Origin: Flammeovirga sp. OC4 | GTDB lineage: Bacteria; Bacteroidota; Bacteroidia; Cytophagales; Flammeovirgaceae | Direction of reading: 5' to 3' | DNA: 64,000 nucleotides | Assembly (NCBI RefSeq): GCF_000812565.1 | Contig: NZ_JTAM01000003.1 | Location: 246,387-310,386, forward strand | Shown: positions 35,424-43,060 of the stretch, piece by piece | How positions within the stretch are numbered: the first letter of the stretch is position 1 | Layout of the letters: each line of letters begins with the position of its first letter | Program-made: the position numbers and the translations under genes | Notes under the pieces: generated by a model | What the model saw: the letters and a program-made list of their open reading frames with translations, nothing else | Told to the model about the DNA's origin: nothing | Database searches by the model: none

Positions 35424-36521
35424 CTAATTCATTTCAATTATATCAGTAGAACTGTCTTCTCTGATCACGTAAATTTTCTTTTCCTGAGGTACTTCCAATA
35501 CCAATTGAAAGCCGGTAAGTGTAAGTTCCATTTTTGGGGTCACTTCTTCTCCTTCAAAATACATTTTGTCCACTCCTCCCAATTCTTCGTAGGTTTTAGC
35601 ATAGACCCTATTTGTTATAAAGTATTTCTTTTGTTTATAATAAATATCATATAAATGACGGTGTAATCTTTCCCCTTCCGTTTCTTTGATTTCTTTACTG
35701 ATTTTCTCTCCTACTTTACTTTCTGTAAAATGTAGATACCCCCACTGTTCTGGCATGTGCATAGCAATTTCTCCTTGTGGCGACCACACCCAATTATGCT
35801 CTGGATAAGGTCTTCCTGTATCAGGGTTGATTTTTTTGGTGTACTCTCCTTCCTTTGCTTCCAAGTCCCAGTTTACTCTTGAGAAATTGATTCTCCATCG
35901 TGTATCTTCTTTCGGGAAAATGGCTAAAGGGTGTTCCTGAGCAATTACATTCCATGGAAAAGCAATTTCCAATGTCCACTTTTCATCTTTGTCTGATGGA
36001 TCATTCAAAGTGCCATACATTTTTACTGCTGATTTTAAACCCTCAATCTGCCATGAATTCATAAACTTTCCTCCGTCTCTGTATGGTTTCGTCATCATCA
36101 AATCCCAGACGGTATTGAGCAGGTTCATTTCGAATTCATAATATTGAGAAGATGTAGGAACAGGATTAAGAAAAACTTCGAAATCGTTATCAAAATAAAT
36201 CACTGCGTCTCTTTCGGTAATCGTACTCCAAAGATGAGGTTCTTCCAACTCGGCGGCGATATACAAGTAATCTTTATCCCACAACATTTTCACTCTTGTT
36301 TGAAATGGCGGATTGGGTTGTTTGTCTCCTTCAATATCCACAAAGTCCTGCGTCCATTCAGCATTTGCCCAGTCTTCTTCATCCAAAACACCATCAATTT
36401 TGATAGGGGTTGTAGATTGATAACACAAATAACTTTCAGGTGTTGGGTACTTTTGAGCCACAGTTGAAGTGGCAACAAAAAGAGTGATAATACTGAGGAT
36501 AGAGATTAGTCTTAAAATCAT
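35424..36521 (-). CDS. Secreted CBM9-like carbohydrate-binding protein
   Basis: 365 residues with a signal peptide ending TVAQ (about residue 22). Residues about 38-250 have the CBM9-like pattern: IKIDGVLDEEDWANAEWTQDFVDIEG, RVKMLWDKDYLYIAAELEEPHLWSTITERDAVIYFDNDFEVFLNP (in parts), YYEFEMNLLNTVWDL, WTLEIAFPW. Such modules bind glycan ends. The last 100 residues are a helical stretch and a small strand pair with no known domain. It lies between the GH125 gene (59 bases) and the family-10-like hydrolase (139 bases). It may act in binding, or be a hydrolase not yet described. Confidence 0.78.
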   Translation of the reverse strand: MILRLISILSIITLFVATSTVAQKYPTPESYLCYQSTTPIKIDGVLDEEDWANAEWTQDFVDIEGDKQPNPPFQTRVKMLWDKDYLYIAAELEEPHLWSTITERDAVIYFDNDFEVFLNPVPTSSQYYEFEMNLLNTVWDLMMTKPYRDGGKFMNSWQIEGLKSAVKMYGTLNDPSDKDEKWTLEIAFPWNVIAQEHPLAIFPKEDTRWRINFSRVNWDLEAKEGEYTKKINPDTGRPYPEHNWVWSPQGEIAMHMPEQWGYLHFTESKVGEKISKEIKETEGERLHRHLYDIYYKQKKYFITNRVYAKTYEELGGVDKMYFEGEEVTPKMELTLTGFQLVLEVPQEKKIYVIREDSSTDIIEMN

Positions 36522-36580
36522 TTTTAATGAGGTATCATAGCCTCAAAGTCAATTGAAATCAACCTTGAGACTTGTTTGTT

Positions 36581-38008
36581 TTATTTCAGTAATTCAGGAT
36601 GAGTTTGATAAATTTTATATACTAATTCACCAAATAAAGTATTGGTCCATGCAAACCATGAGCGTGTAAATTTCTCAGGATTGTCTTTATGGAAAGATTC
36701 ATGCATAAAACCAGTATCAGCGTGCGTTGCTTTCAATTGTTCTAAGCACCATTTTAATTCTTTTGGATCTTCTGAAGTGAGTCCTTTTTGAATAATAGAC
36801 ATTGGCCATACATAATCCAAACCAACGTGAGGACCGCCAATCCCTTCGTATTTTCCTTTGAAGAAATAAGGGTTATTCTCTGACCATACAAAGTTTCTAG
36901 TTCTTTGATATAAAGGATCATCAGCATCCATGCAATCTAAGTAAGGCATAGACAATAAACTTGGTACATTGGCATCATCCATAAAATATTGATTACCAAA
37001 ACCATCAACTTCAAAGGCTAAAATTTTGCCAAAGTCTAAGTGGTCTTTTGTACCATATTTTTTAATGGCACTATCTACTTCTTCCGCTAATGCCAAACAT
37101 TCATCTGCAAATGCTTTGTCTTTAACTACATTGGTATAAATATCAGCCAACTGCTTTAATGACGCTACCGCAAATAAGTTGGATGGAATAAGGAATGGTA
37201 ATAAAGTAGAATCATCTGAAGGACGGAATGAAGAGACAATCAATCCACATGGTTTCATAGAGGCTCCTGCACCCCAGTTGGCCATCGTGTCTTCGTATTT
37301 TTGAGTTACCCTAGAGAAAGTATAAGGCCCCACTCCATCTTTACGCTGTTGCTCTTTGAAAGTCTTTACAATCAATTTTGCAGACTTCTGCCAAGTGGCA
37401 TCAAAAATAGAAGCATCACCTGTTTTCTTCCAATAACCATTCGCTAATCTTACCGCATAACATAAGGAATCAATCTCCCATTTTCTTTCATGAGTTCCAG
37501 GCTTCATATCCGTAATGTCCGTTTCAGCCCATTTTGATTTTACTGTAGGATCTTTCTCAAAAGCATTGGCATAGGGGTCCAACAAGACACATTCTGCTTG
37601 TCGGTTCACCAAACCTTTGATCATAGTTTTCAGCTTATCGTCCTCATTGGCTAAAGGTAAGTAAGGCCAAACTTGTGCTGTTGAATCTCTCAGCCACATG
37701 GCAGGAATATCTCCAGTGATCACAAAAGTATCCGGTCGATCTCCCTTCATGGTAAATTCAACAGTGGTATCTATAGTATTAGGGTAGCAGTTGGTAAACA
37801 TCCATCGGAGTTCATCGTCACCAATTTTCTTGGCTACCTTTTTGATAATTTTCTCCACTGCTTCTGAAGTGAATTTTCTTTCAGCAACTGCAGGTCTATG
37901 AGATGGGTATTTATCTTCAAACATTGCAGAGGCCATAGTGGTACCCCCTGCCATGGATAAGCCTGTCGTAAATAATCCTGTTGTTTTGATAAAATCTCTA
38001 CGTTTCAT
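36581..38008 (-). CDS. GH125 exo-alpha-1,6-mannosidase
   Basis: 475 residues. It begins with a canonical Tat signal (KRRDFIKTTG), so it is likely exported folded. Family features: DTFVITGDIPAMWLRDSTAQVWPYL, LVNRQAECVLLDPYANAF, THERKWEIDSLCYAVRLANGYW, SSFRPSDDSTLLPFLIPSNLFA, and DDANVPSLLSMPYL. These are all conserved in GH125 (DUF1237), whose members are inverting metal-independent exo-alpha-1,6-mannosidases. It would remove alpha-1,6 mannose left on the N-glycan core after GH92 action. It is followed by the CBM9-like gene at 59 bases and preceded by GH2 at 162 bases. Confidence 0.92.
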   Translation of the reverse strand: MKRRDFIKTTGLFTTGLSMAGGTTMASAMFEDKYPSHRPAVAERKFTSEAVEKIIKKVAKKIGDDELRWMFTNCYPNTIDTTVEFTMKGDRPDTFVITGDIPAMWLRDSTAQVWPYLPLANEDDKLKTMIKGLVNRQAECVLLDPYANAFEKDPTVKSKWAETDITDMKPGTHERKWEIDSLCYAVRLANGYWKKTGDASIFDATWQKSAKLIVKTFKEQQRKDGVGPYTFSRVTQKYEDTMANWGAGASMKPCGLIVSSFRPSDDSTLLPFLIPSNLFAVASLKQLADIYTNVVKDKAFADECLALAEEVDSAIKKYGTKDHLDFGKILAFEVDGFGNQYFMDDANVPSLLSMPYLDCMDADDPLYQRTRNFVWSENNPYFFKGKYEGIGGPHVGLDYVWPMSIIQKGLTSEDPKELKWCLEQLKATHADTGFMHESFHKDNPEKFTRSWFAWTNTLFGELVYKIYQTHPELLK

Positions 38009-38086
38009 TTCAATCTACTTGGTTTGTTCTGGTTAAATTAGTTTTGTTGATAGTTATTTTAAAGCGATTTCAACTGCTTTTTTTAG

Positions 38087-38145
38087 TGGTGTAAAACACC
38101 AATACAAGAACCTTATTAGCCCACGACTACTGCCATGGGGCTAAT
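38087..38145. repeat. Two hairpins between GH2 and GH125 genes
   Basis: TGGTG-TAAAA-CACCA at 38087-38101 and ATTAGCCC...GGGCTAAT at 38115-38145. On the minus strand there is no T run after them, so they are more likely processing, stability or weak attenuation elements. Confidence 0.5.
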
Positions 38146-38170
38146 ATTTATTTGGTTCAAGGGGTAAATC

Positions 38171-40756
38171 TTATAGGTTATTCAAGCATTTAACTTCTAA
38201 TGCTTGTTTCAATTCTTCTGCTGTAATTGTTGTTCTTTCTAGTGTAATTACTTTCTCTTGATTGGCTTCTAAGTGGAAATAATTATCAGAGAAATGAGCG
38301 GTTGCTTCACCTGCTAAACTCAATGCTACACTTTCTGCAAAAGCATTTGACTGCAGCTTAATTTTTAATTCATTTCCACTTTCAATGACTGTTGTCGTGA
38401 TGTTTACTTTTGGCAAAATCTGATCTTTTGGTTTTACGAAGAAAGCATAGTTTTTCGTTATCACTTTTCCTTTAGCATCAACGGCTTCTAAGGTTAAGTA
38501 CATTGATCTTCTTTCTTGTAATGTAGATTTCCTACCTAAAAGCTCTTCTAAAGTAATTTCTAAAACTACCTTAGATGTGTTTCCATCTACTTTGATCGGT
38601 AAAGACTTTTTTGCTATTTCTTTTCCTTCAAATGTATTCCACTTTACATTCAAGGTTGCTCCAAAATCTTTCCACTCATCATTAACCAACCATACCGCCA
38701 ATAATTCATCTTCAATATCAGTAGAAATCAATTGTTGTTGGAAGGCTCTTTCCGCCGCATAGTGTAATGCTTTCCATTCACCATAATAATCAATAGAAGA
38801 CCAAGAAGCGGCAGGCCAGCAATCATCCAATTGCCAGTACAAGGTACCCATACAGTAAGGCATTCTTCTACGGTGGATCTCAAAACCTTGACGCATTCCA
38901 TCCGCTTGAAGCAATTGGCCCACGTAAACAAAATCTTCAAAGTCAGTCGGCACATTAAAATCTCTTTCCATATAGACTTTAATCAAACCATTTCCTGTAT
39001 AACTCTTCTGATGCGTATTCATTACATCCGTTTCCAAGCCCCAATCTTCTTCGATAGTGAATTTCTTGATGGCTTTGAATGAAGGGAAAGATTGGAAACC
39101 ATATTCACTCATAAAACGAGGCACGTATTCTTTGAAGCTTTCAAATGGATATTTTCCGTGCCAAACACCCCAGAAGTGGTTATCTCCAATGGTGAAGTCT
39201 TCTAAATTACCCCAGTTTGAAATTGGTGATGAAGGATAATAGAAACGGCCTTCATCATAGGTTTCCACCATTTCTGGCAATACTTCTTTAAACAATCTAT
39301 GGTAATCTTCTTTCAGTTTCGTTTGTACCTCTTCAGACCAGCCATAAGAATCTTGCCAGCCCCAGTTGTCCCAAGCTACGCCCACTTCGTTATTACCACA
39401 CCAAAGTGCCAATGAAGGTCTATTTCTTAAACGCTTAATGTTGTAAGCCGCTTCTTCTTTTACTTTTCTGATAAAGTCTTTATCACCCGGATACATTGTA
39501 CAGGCAAACATAAAATCTTGCCATACTAAAAGTCCTTTTTCATCACATTGATCATAGAAGTAATCACTTTCGTAAATTCCTCCACCCCACATACGCACCA
39601 TGTTCATGTGTGCTCTTACCATACTTTCGATCATCCAATCGTAACGATCTTTTGTCACTGATGGTAAGAAGCTGTCCTGAGGAATATAGTTGGCACCCTT
39701 CATAAATACGGGCTGACCGTTGACTTTCACAAAGAAACTCTCCCCAATGCTGTCCGGTTCGTTGATCACTTCCACAGTTCTAAAACCAATTTTATGTGAT
39801 TCTTGATCCACAAAGTCACCATCTACATTCAATTGTGTGATGATTTCGTATCTTGTTTGCTCACCCAAACCGTTTGGCCACCATAGTTCCGGGTTCTCAA
39901 CTTCCGCTTGCAATTCGATCACATTCAAACCTTTATTCAACATCACTTTTTTCTCTTCCGATGAGAATGTTGATGAACTGTTTGTCAAGCGGATATTGGC
40001 GTCTCCCACTACACTTGATTTTACTTCAACTCTAGCTTTCAACTTTGCTTTTTCTTCTGTCAAGCTCACTTGCTGTAAGTGAACGTCATTAATTTGGGCA
40101 CTGTTCCAAACCACTAATTCTACAGGTCTCCAAATCCCTGAAGTCACAAAACGTGGGCCCCAGTCCCAACCAAATGAATAAGGTGCTTTACGAGAGTAAA
40201 TACTGTATTTTTCCTCTCTTGCATCATTGTCGGCAGGATATTCAAAGCCTGCTTGCTCTCTGAGTGGTTTTGTTATTTTGATAGGTGAATGAAAATAGAC
40301 TTCCAGTACGTTACCTTTCTCCTTTAATAGTGAAGTTACTTCTTTGTTGTACCCCACAAACATATTGTCAGAAGAGATCACCTTTTTACCATTCAATGTT
40401 ACATCAGCATAGGTATCTAGACCTTCGAAATTTAAGGCAAAGTGTTGATTTTCTTTGAAAGAAGTCGGTAAGTCAAAAGTTGTTTTGTAAACCCAATCTT
40501 CTTCTTCAATCCATTGTAAGTCTTTTTCATTTTGACGGTAAAATGGATCTTCAATTAGTTTATTTTGAAATAAGTCAGTGTGCACTACTCCCGGAACAGT
40601 CGCTGGGTACCATTGCTCCTTGTTGGCTTGTTTGAATTCCCAATCAGAATGTAAAGGATAAGATTTTTTTAATTGCTCTTGGCTTTCCCAATCTGTTGAA
40701 CAACTCAAAATTAGTAGTGATAGAAATGCGTAAGTTAGGTAAGTAATGTTCTTCAT
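38171..40756 (-). CDS. GH2 beta-mannosidase
   Basis: 861 residues with a lipoprotein signal (LLILSC). GH2 domain order is seen: jelly roll (LNFEGLDTYADVTLNGK), immunoglobulin-like domain, TIM barrel with VRMWGGGIYE, LVWQDFMFACTMYPGD, and the acid/base motif LALWCGNNEV, then nucleophile region FMSEYGFQSFP. YCMGTLYWQLDDCWPAASWSSIDY is typical of the beta-mannosidase branch. It should release mannose from Man-beta-1,4-GlcNAc, the core linkage of N-glycans. The neighbours, PNGase-like and GH125, support this substrate. Confidence 0.93.
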   Translation of the reverse strand: MKNITYLTYAFLSLLILSCSTDWESQEQLKKSYPLHSDWEFKQANKEQWYPATVPGVVHTDLFQNKLIEDPFYRQNEKDLQWIEEEDWVYKTTFDLPTSFKENQHFALNFEGLDTYADVTLNGKKVISSDNMFVGYNKEVTSLLKEKGNVLEVYFHSPIKITKPLREQAGFEYPADNDAREEKYSIYSRKAPYSFGWDWGPRFVTSGIWRPVELVVWNSAQINDVHLQQVSLTEEKAKLKARVEVKSSVVGDANIRLTNSSSTFSSEEKKVMLNKGLNVIELQAEVENPELWWPNGLGEQTRYEIITQLNVDGDFVDQESHKIGFRTVEVINEPDSIGESFFVKVNGQPVFMKGANYIPQDSFLPSVTKDRYDWMIESMVRAHMNMVRMWGGGIYESDYFYDQCDEKGLLVWQDFMFACTMYPGDKDFIRKVKEEAAYNIKRLRNRPSLALWCGNNEVGVAWDNWGWQDSYGWSEEVQTKLKEDYHRLFKEVLPEMVETYDEGRFYYPSSPISNWGNLEDFTIGDNHFWGVWHGKYPFESFKEYVPRFMSEYGFQSFPSFKAIKKFTIEEDWGLETDVMNTHQKSYTGNGLIKVYMERDFNVPTDFEDFVYVGQLLQADGMRQGFEIHRRRMPYCMGTLYWQLDDCWPAASWSSIDYYGEWKALHYAAERAFQQQLISTDIEDELLAVWLVNDEWKDFGATLNVKWNTFEGKEIAKKSLPIKVDGNTSKVVLEITLEELLGRKSTLQERRSMYLTLEAVDAKGKVITKNYAFFVKPKDQILPKVNITTTVIESGNELKIKLQSNAFAESVALSLAGEATAHFSDNYFHLEANQEKVITLERTTITAEELKQALEVKCLNNL

Positions 40757-40777
40757 CTTATTTCATTTATGCTAAAA

Positions 40778-40806
40778 TAGCCCAAGGCGATCATTGCCTT
40801 GAGCTA
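40778..40806 (-). terminator. Weak terminator or attenuator after the PNGase-like gene
   Basis: On the minus strand TAGCTCAAGGC and GCCTTGGGCTA pair (one G-U pair) and are followed by TTTTAGC. It may reduce read-through from the PNGase-like gene into GH2. Confidence 0.6.
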
Positions 40807-40824
40807 GTCTTATATTTCTTGGTA

Positions 40825-42069
40825 TTAATTTAATTCACCAAACAAGTAAGCAGAAACAAACCAGAAGTTTTGTTCTCCTTCCTTCAGTTTTTGTGCTGTT
40901 GGCATACTCACCGTAATCTCATGTTGACCCGAAATTTTATCCATCGGAATAATCATAGGTGGTACATCTGAACCCGGACACCAATTAGATCTTGACAAAT
41001 CCGATGACGCTTCCGGCTCTTCGATTTCTTTCGTTCTGTAGCCTTTTGCTTCCCAATCAATGTAATCTACATTTCTCTTCTTCAACCAAACTCCTGATGT
41101 AGGATTGAATCTACGGAAAGAGGCACAGTCGGTTCTCCAAGGTGTGAACTTGAAGAATTCTTCTCCATCTAATTTAATGATGTTTTCTGTAGGGACAAAC
41201 TCATCTCCTCCAGAATGTCCACCATGACCCGTAGTGATATACGCCAACTGAACATCTTTGGCATTTGCAGGAATTTCGACTGAAGTTCCAACATCTGCTC
41301 TTTGGAATTTATCGCAACCTCTTTGAGGCGGAATATATCTTACAGAATTCAACACTGGAGCTACCCAACGTTTCTTGGCAGGTGCATAGGCATTTTCAGA
41401 TTCATCAAATCGTAATTTCACATCTACATTATACCCTTCTTTGGTCCAAGTGTCAATGTGAACACCGATATACACCTCTCCTTCCAATAAAGGTAAAAGC
41501 TGAGTGATATCCTGTTTCCACATTGCCTTTTCTGCCCATCCATCAATATAAACCGGCATTCTGTTAGGGTATTTTGAAGTATCTTGTTTTGAATAATGCC
41601 CCACTCCAAACGGTGTCATAAAACGCATCAATTCCACAGCAGGTTTGTATTCTCCTTCTGCAATCATACCCGGATAATTATCCGTTTGTTCGGCATCATC
41701 GCTATGCTTCAACTTGTATTGCTCTTGAGCTACCGTCAACATATTCACTCCATTGGCATCCATCACAAACACGGACCCTGCCTTATCCCAACGGTCACCT
41801 GCAGATGTTTCCTCCACAATGATAGAAACTTTAGTTTCACGTTCGAATTTTGGAATGTTGATTTTGCGAAGCATAATACGTCCCGCTTCAATATAAAACG
41901 GAGCTGTATCACTCACCTTAATCCCATCTTTTGTTAATTCAGGATCAAAGTAAAGATGCTCTTGATCAAATACATGATAAACTTTGTCACCTATAGATGG
42001 AATTTCTTTAGGTCCGCAGCTCACCATTAATACAGTTAAAGCGAGTAGTTGAAGAATTTGCTGTTTCAT
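40825..42069 (-). CDS. PNGase F-family peptide-N-glycosidase
   Basis: 414 residues with a lipoprotein signal (LMVSC). Stretches match the two-domain PNGase F of Elizabethkingia as I recall it: GDRWDKAGSVFV against the EWDRYANVYV part (Asp95 against Asp60), ELMRFMTPFGVG against EIGRFITPYWVG, VHIDTWTKEGYNVDV against the YTETW part, TGHGGHSGGDEF (Glu290 against Glu206), and SNWCPGSDVP against GWCPGMAVP. It should cut the amide bond between GlcNAc and Asn, freeing whole N-glycans. The third catalytic place, Glu118 in PNGase F, appears as Asp206. It is 10 bases behind cutC in one unit. Confidence 0.82.
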   Translation of the reverse strand: MKQQILQLLALTVLMVSCGPKEIPSIGDKVYHVFDQEHLYFDPELTKDGIKVSDTAPFYIEAGRIMLRKINIPKFERETKVSIIVEETSAGDRWDKAGSVFVMDANGVNMLTVAQEQYKLKHSDDAEQTDNYPGMIAEGEYKPAVELMRFMTPFGVGHYSKQDTSKYPNRMPVYIDGWAEKAMWKQDITQLLPLLEGEVYIGVHIDTWTKEGYNVDVKLRFDESENAYAPAKKRWVAPVLNSVRYIPPQRGCDKFQRADVGTSVEIPANAKDVQLAYITTGHGGHSGGDEFVPTENIIKLDGEEFFKFTPWRTDCASFRRFNPTSGVWLKKRNVDYIDWEAKGYRTKEIEEPEASSDLSRSNWCPGSDVPPMIIPMDKISGQHEITVSMPTAQKLKEGEQNFWFVSAYLFGELN

Positions 42070-42079
42070 TTGCTGTCGT

Positions 42080-42823
42080 CTATTTATTTATTTCATTTTT
42101 GAGCGACTCCACTGTTTTATCACATGTTACCGCTCTTAAATATTCTGAGCCAGTACTTTCTTTACTCATTGCAACTCCATTGTTTTTGAAAGTCATCTGA
42201 CTATCTACCAACTTCGAAGCAGAAGAATGCACTGCTGTCACCCCAGTTTTTTCTATAATTTCCTTTACATTTTTTGGTAAAACACCGCTTCCGGCCATAA
42301 TCTCAATACGGCTATCAGCTTGTTTTACTAAACCTTTCAATACCTCAACTCCCTCAGGAGCCGTCATCATCTGACCTGACGTCAATACTCTATCCACACC
42401 AAGACCGATTAAGTCTTCTAATGCTTTGTGAGAATCTCTTGCCATGTCAAAAGCTCTATGAAAAGTGACACCCAAAGGTTTGGCTTCTTCTACCAGTGCT
42501 TTACATCTTTCTACATCTATTTCAGCATCTGCAGTAAGTGCCCCAATCACCACTCCATTCATACCTAATCTTTTAGCGGTTTTGATGTCTTCCAACATCT
42601 CTTCAAACTCTAGATCGGTAAAATAGAAGTCGCCACCTCTGGGTCTGATAATCGGGTAAACATCAATATCTACACTTTTTCTTACCAATTTCATCATACC
42701 TTCACTCGGTGTTGTACCTCCTTCAAGCCTTCCTCCACACAACTCAATTCTATCTGCCCCTCCTTTTTGGGCGTTGATGGCGGAGTCCACCGTGTATGAG
42801 CAAATTTCTAATGTTACGTTCAT
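42080..42823 (-). CDS. cutC: CutC family TIM-barrel protein
   Basis: 247 residues, a normal CutC length. It has LEICSYTVDSAINAQKGGADRIELC, EGGTTPSEGMM, DVYPIIRPRGGDFYFTDLEF, GMNGVVIGALTADAEID, VTFHRAFDMA, LTSGQ, and IMAGSGVLPKNV. CutC was named for copper tolerance in E. coli, but a direct copper role is in doubt, and the fold is that of a sugar-active barrel. Here it is co-directional with PNGase-like, GH2 and GH92 genes, so a role in N-glycan breakdown inside the cell is worth testing. It has no signal peptide. It is the first gene of its unit, with CATGC-type sites upstream. Confidence 0.85.
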   Translation of the reverse strand: MNVTLEICSYTVDSAINAQKGGADRIELCGGRLEGGTTPSEGMMKLVRKSVDIDVYPIIRPRGGDFYFTDLEFEEMLEDIKTAKRLGMNGVVIGALTADAEIDVERCKALVEEAKPLGVTFHRAFDMARDSHKALEDLIGLGVDRVLTSGQMMTAPEGVEVLKGLVKQADSRIEIMAGSGVLPKNVKEIIEKTGVTAVHSSASKLVDSQMTFKNNGVAMSKESTGSEYLRAVTCDKTVESLKNEINK

Positions 42824-42954
42824 AATTTTTTGTAAAAGAGAAATGAGTTAGTCCTTATGAAAAGTATGCTTTAGTACTCTTCAATCTCACTCTCTTTCTT
42901 TTGGTTTTATTAGCTCTGTTAAGCTATATATGGTTAATATTTTGATTTATCGTC

Positions 42955-43004
42955 AATGAAAAATAGCGTCATAAAACGTGTTATTTATGATTCTATTTCT
43001 CATT
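42955..43004. repeat. Large imperfect hairpin between GH92 and cutC
   Basis: AATGAAAAATAG and CTATTTCTCATT pair with one mismatch, with CATAA/TTATG-type pairing inside. On the minus strand no T run follows. Confidence 0.5.
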
Positions 43005-43010
43005 GAATTG

Positions 43011-43047
43011 AAAACATGAATGGGACCTACTTTTATCCAAACATGCT
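43011..43047 (-). promoter_or_regulatory. Candidate regulator sites upstream of cutC
   Basis: AAAACATGAA at 43011-43020 and CAAACATGCT at 43038-43047 resemble the AAAACATGCA units before the GH92 and deoR genes. They lie about 190-225 bases before cutC, next to the GH92 stop. Confidence 0.35.
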
Positions 43048-43060
43048 TTTAGGTTTTTAA

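Noticed and set aside
42080..42823. Copper-responsive site for cutC
   Set aside because: No copper box or copper gene is seen nearby; the upstream sites look like those of the glycan regulator.
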